Positions 47,036 to 58,181 of a DNA stretch of 64,000 nucleotides are shown piece after piece. Under the pieces are notes generated by a model. It searched no databases. It saw only the letters and a program-made list of their open reading frames with translations, and was not told the origin of the DNA. Made by a program: the position numbers and the translations under genes. Each line of letters opens with the position of its first letter. The first letter of the stretch is position 1. Source of the stretch: Caenorhabditis elegans (Eukaryota; Nematoda; Chromadorea; Rhabditida; Rhabditidae); the NCBI RefSeq assembly GCF_000002985.6, contig NC_003281.10, positions 6,138,001 through 6,202,000 of the forward strand, written 5' to 3'.

Positions 47036-47190
47036 GGGATGAAAAAATTCGCAAAACATTTCCCCGTGGTGTAGAGTTGAGTGGATCGGTGACTGCGACA
47101 AAAATGTTTGTTTGTTTTTTCTGGACCTTTTTTTTCTTTTTTTTTGGGATGAAAAAATTCGCAAAAAATTTTCCCGTGGTGGAGAGTTGA
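47036..47190. repeat. Duplicated 45-bp block, 110 bp apart
   Basis: Two near-identical copies at 47036-47080 and 47146-47190, each containing GGGATGAAAAAATTCGCAAAA and CCCGTGGTG followed by AGAGTTGA. They lie between the 5' break of the LINE and the minisatellite. Confidence 0.9.
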
Positions 47191-47203
47191 ACTCATCATG
47201 AGT

Positions 47204-48105
47204 TTGTTACACGAAAAATAGATTGTTACACGAAAAATAGATTGTTATACGAAAAAATGCATTGTTACACAAAAAATAGATTGTTACACGAAAAATAGAT
47301 TGTTATACGAAAAAATGCATTGTTACACAAAAAATAGATTGTTACACGAAAAATAGATTGTTACACGAAAAATAGATTGTTACACGAAAAATAGATTGTT
47401 ATACGAAAAATAGATTGTTACACGAAAAATAGATTGTTATACGAAAAAATGCATTGTTACACAAAAAATAGATTGTTACACGAAAAATAGATTGTTACAC
47501 GAAAAATAGATTGTTATACGAAAAATAGATTGTTACACGAAAAATAGATTGTTATACGAAAAAATGCATTGTTACACAAAAAATAGATTGTTACACGAAA
47601 AATAGATTGTTACACGAAAAATAGATTGTTACACGAAAAATAGATTGTTACACAAAAAATAGATTGTTACACGAAAAATAGATTGTTACACGAAAAATAG
47701 ATTGTTACACGAAAAATAGATTGTTACACGAAAAATAGATTGTTACACAAAAAATAGATTGTTACACGAAAAATAGATTGTTACACGAAAAATAGATTGT
47801 TACACGAAAAATAGATTGTTACACGAAAAATAGATTGTTACACGAAAAATAGATTGTTACACGAAAAATAGATTGTTACACAAAAAATAGATTGTTACAC
47901 GAAAAATAGATTGTTACACGAAAAATAGATTGTTACACAAAAAATAGGTTGTTACACGAAAAATAGATTGTTACACAAAAAATAGGTTGTTACACGAAAA
48001 ATAGATTGTTACACGAAAAATAGATTGTTACACGAAAAATAGATTGTTACACGAAAAATAGATTGTTACACGAAAAATAGATTGTTACACGAAAAATAGA
48101 TTGTT
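47204..48105 (+). repeat. Minisatellite, about 47 copies of a 19-bp unit
   Basis: Tandem array of TTGTTACACGAAAAATAGA. Variant units are TTGTTACACAAAAAATAGA (one A for G) and a 20-bp form TTGTTATACGAAAAAATGCA. The variants recur in a fixed order in the left third (about 47221-47580), giving a higher-order repeat, while the right part is more uniform. Confidence 0.97.
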
Positions 48106-51100
48106 TGTTGAAAATTTCAATACTGAATTCTGATTTATTTATTTTCAGAGAAAGTCTGTAGAGATCCCGATTGAATTCCTTCACGGTTTGACGCGCCTTC
48201 TTCGAGCAGAATGACATTTCCAGTATGTAAAAAGTGAATTTGAGAACAAAATATAGGATTGATTTTTTGGCAATTTTTTTTGTAAATAAAAAGTTTCAGA
48301 TAAATTTAGTGACCGTTTAAAGTGCAATTTGTATTCACAATGTACGGTTTCCTAAGAAGCATTGGGCAACTGGTGAATGAAATATTAACTATGTAAAATC
48401 TGTTTACTATGCTCAATTGTTAACTTCTATGAAATTCTAAAAAGTTTCGAATAATTCGATTTCCAAAGACCATTCAAAATTTCTAAATGCTGCTAAACTC
48501 TTTTTTTAAACTTACACTTCAATCGGTTCCAAGGAAATAATCACTTGTTTGAGCGCAACGTATGGAAGACGGAGAAGTTGAAAAGGAGTGGAAGAAATGT
48601 TCTGATCCATGACGGAACTATGGAAATGAGTGATGGAATGTGCAAATTGGGGGAGATATGAGATCGTGACTCGCCGCTAAAATTTTTGTGGTGATCTAGG
48701 CTAAACATATGCTTTCAAATGACATACGTCTCGATTCGAAGTCCGGGACTAGATTGACTTCCTTTCCTTGTGAGAAAGAGAACCAACTAGGAGGAGAAGG
48801 AGGTGACCTCTTCCCGGTTGTAAGAGTATCAAAAGAACGCGGTCCACTCACGGTCTCCTCGGGTGGAAATTGTGATAGGGCGCGCTTGCTGCACCTTCAT
48901 TGCGTCCATCGAGATTTCACCATTGATAAGTGATTTCCCTCGTTTTTTATTAGTTTTTCGCCGATTTTTCTATTTCAAAAATAGTAACAATTATAAAGTA
49001 GACTGAAACGAGAGTGGAGAAACAAAAATTATCGGAAACCGTTCGGTGGAAATGCATAACGAACTGTTTGAAAATATCAACTGAATTTTCGGATTTTTTG
49101 AAATAAAATTTTTATTTAAGTTTTTCTCATAACCTGCAATAGTAACGTTTATAGAGCAAACTTTTGTCGTCATTTTAAGATATAATTCGTCTATGTACCT
49201 GTTGAAAGAACTCAGATCGAACTCTTTTTGTGAAATCCAGTTATAATTTTTCGTTAAAAAGAGGAGCTAAAAGTTATTAATCTGAATTAAACGAGTCGAG
49301 ACAGTGAATCTAGTTGATATTTGGTATTTTATTGAAGCAATACACGTATAAAACATTTTATAATGGGTTTTTCGGCTCCAATTTTGTTGGCACAATATTT
49401 TATTTCTTGCCACATACTATTGTACGTTTGGGCTCAAATAAGCCATACAAAGTGCTGAACTATGAAGAATAATGTTTCAACATTACATTACTTACAAAAA
49501 ATCAGGTTGAAAGCAATATTTACAGTCTTTCTTGGCTCTATTCAACATAACTTAGTATTACCATCTTATTCTGTGCCTCAACTTAATCGTTACAAGTTTG
49601 AATTCTTGAGGAAACTGTATTTAAAACCTATTACGGCCTTTCAAAACTCAAATTATTTTTTTTTTTGGAAGCTCCACTGCTAGTTTCCCACTTCACGATT
49701 TTCCAATTTCAACTTGTTAAAAACTGACAAGATCACAGAAAAAGCCACACTTCCATGATAAAACCACAGAAAATTAAAGAAATTGGGCTGAATGTCACAG
49801 ATTTGGTGATTCTGGCACATGATCATTTCTCAAAACTTCAATTCAAAGATAATATTGTTTGTGACCAAACCTTCATTTCTTATTTGACTTTCAGGCTATA
49901 TATTTAATTTTATTTCTTAATTGTCTTCAAATTTTTTGAGATTTCCCCACTTTATGTAGTGAAAACAAAGATAAACTTCTTATTTTCTCAATGTTTCAAT
50001 AAATTTAACCTTTTGCAGCAAGGTATTCTTTTTAACTGAGAAAACTATTTCAAAAATTCATTTCATCTTCTTTCCTTTTTTTTCTCAAGAAAAATTCATA
50101 AAAGAAATGCATTTTTTCCGCAAAAATAATTCAATATTCAGAAGTGCGCCAGCACGCGAAAGGCGCATCGGTGAAACGCGCAAGCAATCTCCCTCCCCCT
50201 TCGTTTCCACCCGAGGAGACCGTGCCACTAGGAAGATCAAAAATAAATGTTATGAAATACATACTACAATGTATCTAAGAAACATTCAAAATTATTGATG
50301 AAACATTTTCACAGAGAAATATTTTTTGAATAGAAAAGTTGTCCAATTTCAAGACACAATCACTTCTATTATTTATAGGAACACTTTACTTCGCCTCTTC
50401 TGTAAACTGTTGCTAGTTTTGAATATCTGAAATTTTCAGTTTAAATCTTGAATTCTGCAGTTTCTGCGACAAATCTTTAAAAAAACTAATGAATTAATTC
50501 CGTGGTACAGTGCATCCAGCTAATATTAAAACAAGTATTTCTTCAACTTCTGTAGTCCTACTTAAATAATTTCCAAAACTCTGTAAAATACTATATGTAA
50601 ATTCATGAGAGTCAAATGCTACAAATATTTGTATTAATTTCAAATTTTAAATAAATAAATAATGCATTTTCCAATAACCCGCTTTTGAATAGGTCTTTTG
50701 TCACAGCCAGAGACAGTTAGAAAAATGAAATATTGCTTATCATAAAGTACAATAAAATTTGGACTAGTCGTATATGGCACTCGTTTGAATAAAACATCTG
50801 TGCAACCATTTTTCAACATTCATAGTAAATTTTTAAGGTTTGACACTTCATGCTAAATGCACAAAGATTCATGAAGGTGGTCGAATCAATTTTTGAATAT
50901 TGAATTTTGTTAATTTGTTGACTGTCATTTTTTCCTTGATTGTTTACGATTTTTTTATGAATTGAAAAATAATTGATAAAACCCAAAAAGCCAAAAAAAA
51001 CAGTCATCGAAAAGATAAAAACATTAACATAAAAACATTTTTCGCGGCGGGACCCAGTGTGCGCCTTTTGCCAAAGATCTCAGAAATTTGCAAAATCACT

Positions 51101-51311
51101 AACATACTCGAAACTTCTCTAAACATTTTGGCAATTTACCAAAACTGGCCGAATATTGTGAAAAATCTGAAAAGTTCTGAACTGCCTAACTATTTATGAT
51201 AAGGTCATGTCAAACTTTAACAATTTTTTAAAACACCGTCTTCAATGTCGATACTCTAACTTTTGCTACAATGACCGATCAAAATATCAACAAAATCTAT
51301 TTGCAGGTACT
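48106..51311. other. Gene-poor interval with one long-range inverted repeat
   Basis: No supported protein gene. A perfect 21-bp inverted pair (48849-48869 and 50204-50224) marks two related GC-rich patches of about 90 bp facing each other, 1.3 kb apart. Both are more GC-rich than the surrounding AT-rich DNA. Confidence 0.55.
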
Positions 51312-51966
51312 ATGAATGAACATTCTTCGTCATCCTCTTTCTCACTGCTTCGTCAATCTTTACTATCAGTGGATTTGAAAAATGCGTAAGCTCATTTTTA
51401 AGCAGGAACTATGATAAATTAAAGTTTTGTAGCGTGGAACTTTCTCTGAGCTCCAAACATTTTCACGATCATATAAAAGAGCTATTCAAAGATCGTGTTT
51501 CTTTGTCCGTTCATATGGATGAAATGGATAAATTCATAAGATTGCCCCGAAAGGATCAAGAAGATGTTAGAGAGGATATTTATACTGTTGAAAATGGATT
51601 TAGAAGATCCGAGTTTTGAAGAAAGAAATCCTGAGACGTTGATCAAACTGACCATCGGAGATGTTGCTGTATCTACCTTTGGAATTACGAGCACCTATTG
51701 GGAAAATGAAATGGAAGGAGTTTCGAAGATGACAGATTATCTTTTGTAATTGTTTGGAGGCCCAATTGAAGAAATGTCAATTACAGAGATAAATTTTGAT
51801 GATGAGTATGCTACTTTTGTCAACTGGATCGAAGCGAAAAAGCCACCAATGATATTTATCGTGTTCAATTGAAACTTCCAACAATTATTTGTTTGATTTT
51901 GACAGACAAAACGAAGATGGATACTACGTTTCGTACACAAAAGTCTTGCTTGACAATTTGAATGTC
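51312..51966 (+). pseudogene. Decayed copy of an F-box-associated-type gene
   Basis: It starts ATGAATGAACATTCTTC after a TTTGCAG acceptor, like its neighbour at 52577, and is alignable to that gene through residue about 200. It carries at least two frame changes (around 51580, and after 51850) and an in-frame TAA at about 51747, where the neighbour has a GAA codon (FLELF). Homology stops near 51966, so the C-terminal half is missing. No single frame gives the full protein. Confidence 0.8.
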
Positions 51967-52576
51967 TGCGGACAATCTGTCACATACAAACTTATGTAAA
52001 ACGTCTGTAAACAGGCTGGTACAGTCTAGCAGAATACCAAATCTGGAAAAACACTTCAGCGTTTACGATTTCACCTTTTCAAACCTAATAAATAAATCCT
52101 GTTTATTAATTTTCACACCTATTAACTTTGGATGTAAATGTCGCTCCATTGAACTTTTCGGGCATGGCCGCGCCAAAACGGTGACCCATACGCATTAGAC
52201 ATCTGTTGCCACGATTTCTCCTTTGTTCTAACTACCCTTCTATTATTTGAAAAAAGAGAGAATAACGAAGAAGTTTGTTGTGTGTGGAAAATCTGTTCCT
52301 AATGTCAATATATAGAAATTTGCCACAAAATTTTGTAGCTTTTAAGAATGAGTTCGAACAACTTTACAAGTTCTGTCAGAACGAAAAATTTGAAAATTGT
52401 AGTTCTTTTTTTTAATTAGGAAAAGAAACTAACAGACTTGATGTGATACTTGAGTACACTTGTCAAACTTCATTCGTCTGAACTGATTAAATATAAGTCT
52501 CTACGTTTTTTTCTTCTTGTTTTCTGTGAACTTGTACATAAGTTTCATAAAATAACAAAACATTTTTGCAGGTACT

Positions 52577-54081
52577 ATGAATAACCATTCTTCGTCATCC
52601 TCTTTCTCACTGCTTCGACAATCATTACTTTCAGTGGATTTGCAAAATGTGTATGTTTATTTTGAAGTTTTAAAAGTGGGGTTGCATAAGCCGGAGATTG
52701 AAGAAAACCACTCATATAGTGGATATACTTATCATAATTTTGGCAGTCGCCCAAGAAACTTTTTTTCGGATTTTAAACAATTATATCTGAAAGTTCTAGA
52801 TTGTTTACTCTGAGTTTTTACAAAAAAAACCTACATTTTTCGTGAATTTCTCATTTTTCCAAAACTTTAACTAAAAGTGTTACAAAATTTGAAACATGTA
52901 AGGCGTTTAGTTATGATGTTCGGTTATATTGGATTATTTAATGCAAATTCAGACAAATGTCTCAGTGACCAACCCTGTTTCTAAATGTATTACTATATTT
53001 AGTTAATTATAATTGCAGGGTGAAACTTTCCCTGAGCTCCAGCCATTTTTATGATCATGTGAAGGAACTATTCAAAGACCGTGTCACTTTATCCGTTTAT
53101 ACGGATGACATGAATAAATTCATAAGTTTATCCCGAAAAGATCGAGAAGATGATGAAATAGATATTTATATAAATAAAATGGATTCGTTAAAAGAGGATT
53201 TAGAAGATCCGTATATAGATGAGATAACTCCTGAGACTCGATTTGATTTCACAATCGGAGATGTAACTGTACCTTCATTTGGAAGTGAGAATACTCTTGT
53301 TTATTGGGAAAATGATATAGAAGGTTTTTCGAAGATGACGGATTATTTTCTGGAATTGTTTAGAGGCCCAATTGCAAAAAATGTCCATCTATGAGTTTGA
53401 TTCTGAAGAAGAATATGCGACATTTGTCAATTGGATTGAAGCGAAGAAACCTTCAATAACAGATTGTTCAATTGAAACATTCAACGACGATTTAGAGGAT
53501 TTTGATAGATTAGATGAAGATGGATTATACATTGAATATACAAGAGTTCTGTTGGATAACCTAAATGTCACTAAATCCATGGATTTAATGATTCCTACTC
53601 ATTCGAGTTTCGAGTTCTCGCAAGATTTTCATCTCGACGCTGTGAGGCTCCGTTCTTGTTTTGGACGAAATAACCTATTCAACTTTCATTGTAAAGAAAT
53701 TGAAGTTAGCGATTCGGAAATTTCATCGGAAAATGTAAATCAATATCTACGTGCATGGGCTGCTGGCTGCTATAATGAACTTGAAAAACTGGAAGTTCTT
53801 TTCTATGGAAATGAGAATAAATTTGATTGGAAACCATTGCTGCAAGGTTTAAACCGAAAACGTACTATTTATGAACACAATATAATTGACCCAGAGTAAG
53901 TGATTGTTTTGATTCTACAATTTATTACCATTCACATTTCAGAGTGACCGATGAAACCACGGAAGTGAAAATTGAAACTGAACATCCTGGAGAGTTTGAT
54001 TACTACTATTACAAATGGGCCAAAATTCACAGAAAAGTTGATTCCGAAGGAAACTTTTACATGGGAATGATTGTGAATTAG
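52577..54081 (+). pseudogene. F-box-associated (FBA_2-like) protein gene with a single-base frameshift
   Basis: Three exons (52577-52650, 53019-53895, 53943-54081) cover an intended protein of about 360 aa. The start MNNHSSSSSFSLLRQSLLSV is a weak F-box-like segment. The C-terminal part (NQYLRAWAAGCYNELEKLEV, then LLQGLNRK and KIHRKVDSEGNFYMGMIV) fits the pattern of the nematode F-box-associated domain 2. In the large exon the frame breaks at the A6 run near 53376-53381. The upstream frame stops at 53394 and the downstream frame continues from there. The tandem copy at 51312 has one base fewer there and stays in frame, so an extra A is the likely cause. Either it is a recent pseudogene, or annotation bridges it with a spliced or truncated model. 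Confidence 0.7.
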
Positions 54082-54180
54082 GATAATTAATTCTGATTTT
54101 AATGTTGTTTGAAAAACTGATATGAAATTATTTATTCACTGAAATCACCCGTTTTAATTTTAACAATTGAATAACTGAAA

Positions 54181-56544
54181 TTAGAGATCTTTCTTCGCCT
54201 TTTTCACAAGCTTAATCGAGAATTTCGATAATAAAAATTTCAAAATATTAAATGAAGCCGTTGCAAGTATGAAATAAGTGAACACCACAGCAGCATGGAT
54301 ATCGAAAAGATTTCTGGTGAAAAAGTTCAAACTGCGGCCGTATGGATCCATTTTTGGGAAGGGGCCAAATCTGAAAATATAAAGATGTAACCGTATCCAT
54401 TATTAAGACTAAAGAAATGAAATGTTCTTGTATTGCTTGAGCACTGGTTTAGAATAACCGAAAGCATTTTCTAATAGCTGCCAAAATTTAGATTTCAGAA
54501 AAAACTGAAAATAATCCACTCACTTTGCCAAAAACTCTGTATGCTTCACCACCAAATCCTTTGGTTGATGTGGTTGATTCTCCAGTATATCCGCCAAATA
54601 CTTGGCATTCCTCTTGTATTTCTCATTATAAAGAATTTGATGAACTGCTTCCTTGACAATTCCATAGTTTCCCAAATCATTTTTCCATACGAAAATAGCT
54701 CCATTGTGTCTTGTAAGCATATTTGCATTTCTGACTTGATCTCCAAATATTGGAACTGTGACTGCTGGTTTACCCCAGTGAGCCAATTCATTAGTACTTC
54801 CTAGTCCTCCATGAGTCAGGAAAGCGGTGAGACGATCGTCATTTAGTAAGGCTGTTTGAGGAACCCATTTTGAAAAATGAACATTATCAACTCCATCGGC
54901 GAATTTTGTGTCATTGGTTTCATATTTCCAAATAAAAGTGACATTTGGCTCTGATTTGATTACTTTTAAAATATTCATTTTCCAATCAATTGGCATTGTA
55001 GATGATTTGACCATTGAACCGAAAGAAATTAGCATATTATTATTTCTTTGATCCAATATTACATCCCAATGGTCATCCAACTTCTGAGATTTAATTTTTC
55101 CCATATTAACAGAAATTCCTCCGATTGCAACGGTCTTTTGGATTACTGGACGTGGAAAATCAAGGTATGGATTGGAATTTGTAAAGAATAATGAAGCAGA
55201 TGGGAGAAGCACTCGCCAGTCGGGAAGATCCTTTCCAAGGTGTGCCCGGTATATTGCCGTTTCACGGTCAAACATTCTATCCATTGTTACCTTTGTGTCC
55301 TAGAAAATTAAATAGGTAATACATGCAAACTTTGGGAAGCACCGTTACCCTTGAAAATCTATAATTCTTATAGCGCTCGTAGAAGCTCATCTGATCTCCA
55401 GATTGGGACGATAGAGCTGAAAATGCATCAATTGTAAATTACCAAGTAGATTAGAATTTTGAAATATGAAAAAGAAATTATGAAACTTGAAAACTGACGC
55501 TTGCTGATTGGTCGGAACTCTCTTCGCAAATTTAAATTTAGCACTTTTAATATAAAATTGACTTTTTAAATAAACATTTTATAATGTTTAAACAAAGGAA
55601 TATCCTCTGACTTACATGGTACATAACTATGATCCTCTGGCTCCCCAATATCCGGTAAAATGAAATCATAAAGTGAGCATGACGAGGCAAGAATCGTCTT
55701 TTCGATTCCCAATTTCTTGAAAAATCCAAGACCACAAACTGATAATGGTTCAAGAATTGCAACATCAAAGTTCCGACTCTTCATCAACTCGAAAACTTCC
55801 GTGTTCCGTAAAAAATTGGCACATGACAATTCCATGATCTTATTGAACCATGAAAACATCTGAAATTAAAGAGTAATTGTGAATGATTGATAAGATTTAA
55901 AAAAGAGAAAACTAGATTTATTTGATGAATTACCTCTTCAAAGTTAGGTTCATGTGTATCCAGAGTCCACATCATATCCATGTGATCGTCAACAATTAGT
56001 GTATCTCTTGACATTATTTCGTCTTGCTGTAAAATATAAAAAAATTAATCAAACGAATACAGCACCGAATTTACCTCCACGAGGACCACATCTTTGGTAA
56101 TTTTAACACCAAGTTGGTTTTTCCGAGTCTCATCAGCCACGGGGATAAGGAATGTCTGAAAAGTCCACAAGTTACAACTACTTCGGATTTCTGAACTTTA
56201 TCTGTAAGATTTAAACAATAGTTTCCAGATTTTCAATCAAAATGTTCGCTAGAAAAGTGATCGGATATCCTCGACTTATTTGAACCAAATATTTAGAAAA
56301 CTAGTATTCTAGAGTAAACCTTCTAATATGAAATATGCATGCAAATAAAAAAATAAAAAAAAGAAAGCTAACCTCAGTTAATAATGTTCAAACTAACCAC
56401 ATTATGTCCAGCTTCAGTAAGTGTATCTGCCAAGTGAGCCATGAAATTCATATGACTTCCTCCAAATGCTGGAGAAAGTACGAGGACATTGATAGTCAAT
56501 GTTTGATTGATCAGAAAAAGGAAAAGCAAGTGCAATCGGATCAT
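54181..56544 (-). CDS. UDP-glycosyltransferase (UGT family)
   Basis: A multi-exon gene; the first exon is 56544-56398 and the largest about 55284-54520. A signal peptide begins MIRLHLLFLFLINQTLT and runs into INVLVLSPAFGGSHMNFMAH, typical of UGT N-termini. The donor-binding signature is present: FSKWVPQTALLNDDRLTAFL, then THGGLGSTNELAHWGKPAVT and VPIFGDQVRNANM. The C-terminus has a membrane anchor (AAVVFTYFILATASFNILKF) followed by a Lys-rich tail ending KKAKKDL, an ER-retention-like dilysine context. Worm UGTs conjugate lipophilic small molecules and xenobiotics with sugars in the ER lumen. I do not recognise which ugt number this is. The start was set at the signal peptide; an upstream in-frame Met is in sequence that looks like 5' UTR. 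Confidence 0.92.
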
Positions 56545-56845
56545 CTTATACCCAATGATTACTTTTTCAGAAAGTCGTTCTTCTTCATTTATACCTTCAA
56601 AATCAGTCCCCGCCCATTTAACAGACCCCTGAAAGTCATCGAAAAAAACAAATAAAAAGATCATAACACGATGATAGTTAAGGGATGATAAGATGATGAA
56701 GTCGTTCTGAAAATTCGTAGTTTGCGTAGTGACTGACAGGGAGGTGTCACAATTATTTGTGTCCTGACTTTGACAGTCAAAAAATCAAAAAATCACTGGA
56801 AGACGATTCATCCTGCCACAAATCTCTGAAGTTCCATATCGATAG

Positions 56846-56911
56846 GCTCCTATAGAATGTAATCTGAAATCCCGAAAAATAATGTGATTTCAGATTACAT
56901 TATATAGGAGC
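56846..56911. repeat. Short perfect-stem hairpin
   Basis: Left arm 56846-56871 (GCTCCTATAGAATGTAATCT...) pairs with right arm 56886-56911 over 26 bp with one or two mismatches, across a 14-nt loop. Upstream of the UGT gene. Confidence 0.85.
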
Positions 56912-57740
56912 ATCAACGAGCTCAACGTTCAAGTTGTGACATGACCGAGTTCTTCTATTCCGATTTTCGAGCAAATTTTTCAGAAACTTCGATATTCCAT
57001 GAAGCGGATAATTTGAGAAAATTCGTATTATTTTTAACTTTGAACCAGAACTGTACAAGGTACAATAATGATCTCCTTGTATCGTCCATTTGAATGTCAT
57101 CCAAAGCCGCCACAAAATTCACTACAAAACACGCTTAATAATCAAACCAGAAAACTTGTATAGATCATAAGAAAAGATGAGAATTACTCGACAGACAGTG
57201 ATCGATCAAAAATAGTATTCTCCCCTTGCAAGAAAAGATGAGCGAATTAAGGCATTCATTTCATAAGAACCGAATCACAGAAACTACGACAGATTGTTCA
57301 TGTGAAAATATTATGGAAAACGATAGTACGAACAATGATCAATTCACCTGAGAAATTCCATTGGAAGAACTTCAAAAGGAATCTAGTATTCAGAAGAAGT
57401 TTAGAACTTTGGTTTCATATATTATTGATAAATAAAGAAAAAATAAGTGCACTTTACCTGAACCTAGACAGTTTTTTTTCAAGTTTACGTAACTTGTCTA
57501 CTTTATGAAACTTTTTGGGATTGAAAATCTAACAATAAGATGTTAGGATAAACAAAAGTGCAACATAGACTGTGTTAGAGATCAAGTTTCATTTTAGTGT
57601 GAAACTGTCTGTCTGGCATTTGAAGATGTTTGACGTCTTTTTTTTTCTTGCGCGCGGTTTTTTGAAAGTAGTATAGATTTTTATATGAACGAAAATGCTC
57701 CATATGAAAAACTTATATTATCCAGACGCAAAATTTTGCT

Positions 57741-57876
57741 CCGAAAATACGGTAGCCGGTCTCGGTACGACAAATTTTTGAGAAATACAAATGAGTGCGC
57801 GCCTTTAAAGAGTACTGTAGTTTTGAACTTTTAAGAAAAAGTTGTCGTGTTGAGACCAGGTACTGTATTTTTGGCG
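57741..57876. repeat. MITE-like imperfect inverted repeat
   Basis: Left arm at about 57741-57773 (ATACGGTAGCCGGTCTCGG, then TACGACAA) is complementary to the right arm at about 57842-57876 (TTGTCGTGTTGAGACCAGG...). The core GAGACC and ACGACAA match a widespread C. elegans dispersed repeat. A related half-copy lies at 30871-30900. Confidence 0.75.
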
Positions 57877-58181
57877 CAAAATTTGAAAATTCTTCAATTT
57901 ACAATTTTGAAATCGAATGTTTTTAATACTTTTTTTTAATACTAGGTGTTTTCTCGTATCTAACACAACCAGAATGGTACTTTCTGCAACAACGATTTAT
58001 GAAACAGTCAGACAAAATGGGACAGATGACATAAGATGATTATCATATAGGAGAGGGGAGGGGATAATATAAACTTTGAAAAAAAAACCGGCAAACTTTT
58101 GAAATGGAAGCAAATAAATAATAACTAAACTCATGGTAACACAACAAACAAAAAATCAACGATAATAAAATAAAGGAAATG

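Larger units (their letters stand above)
56545..58181. other. Gene-free interval with hairpin and inverted-repeat elements
   Basis: No supported protein gene. It contains a 26-bp-stem hairpin at 56846-56911 and a MITE-like inverted repeat at 57741-57876. The left part should hold the UGT promoter; the right end is the 3' flank of the TRMT44-like gene. Confidence 0.55.

Noticed and set aside
47204-48105. CRISPR-like array appearance of the tandem units
   Set aside because: Units are contiguous with no unique spacers, and the genome is eukaryotic; it is a minisatellite.
48709-48933. 74-codon plus-strand frame
   Set aside because: It lies over one patch of the inverted repeat pair and shows no domain or splice context.
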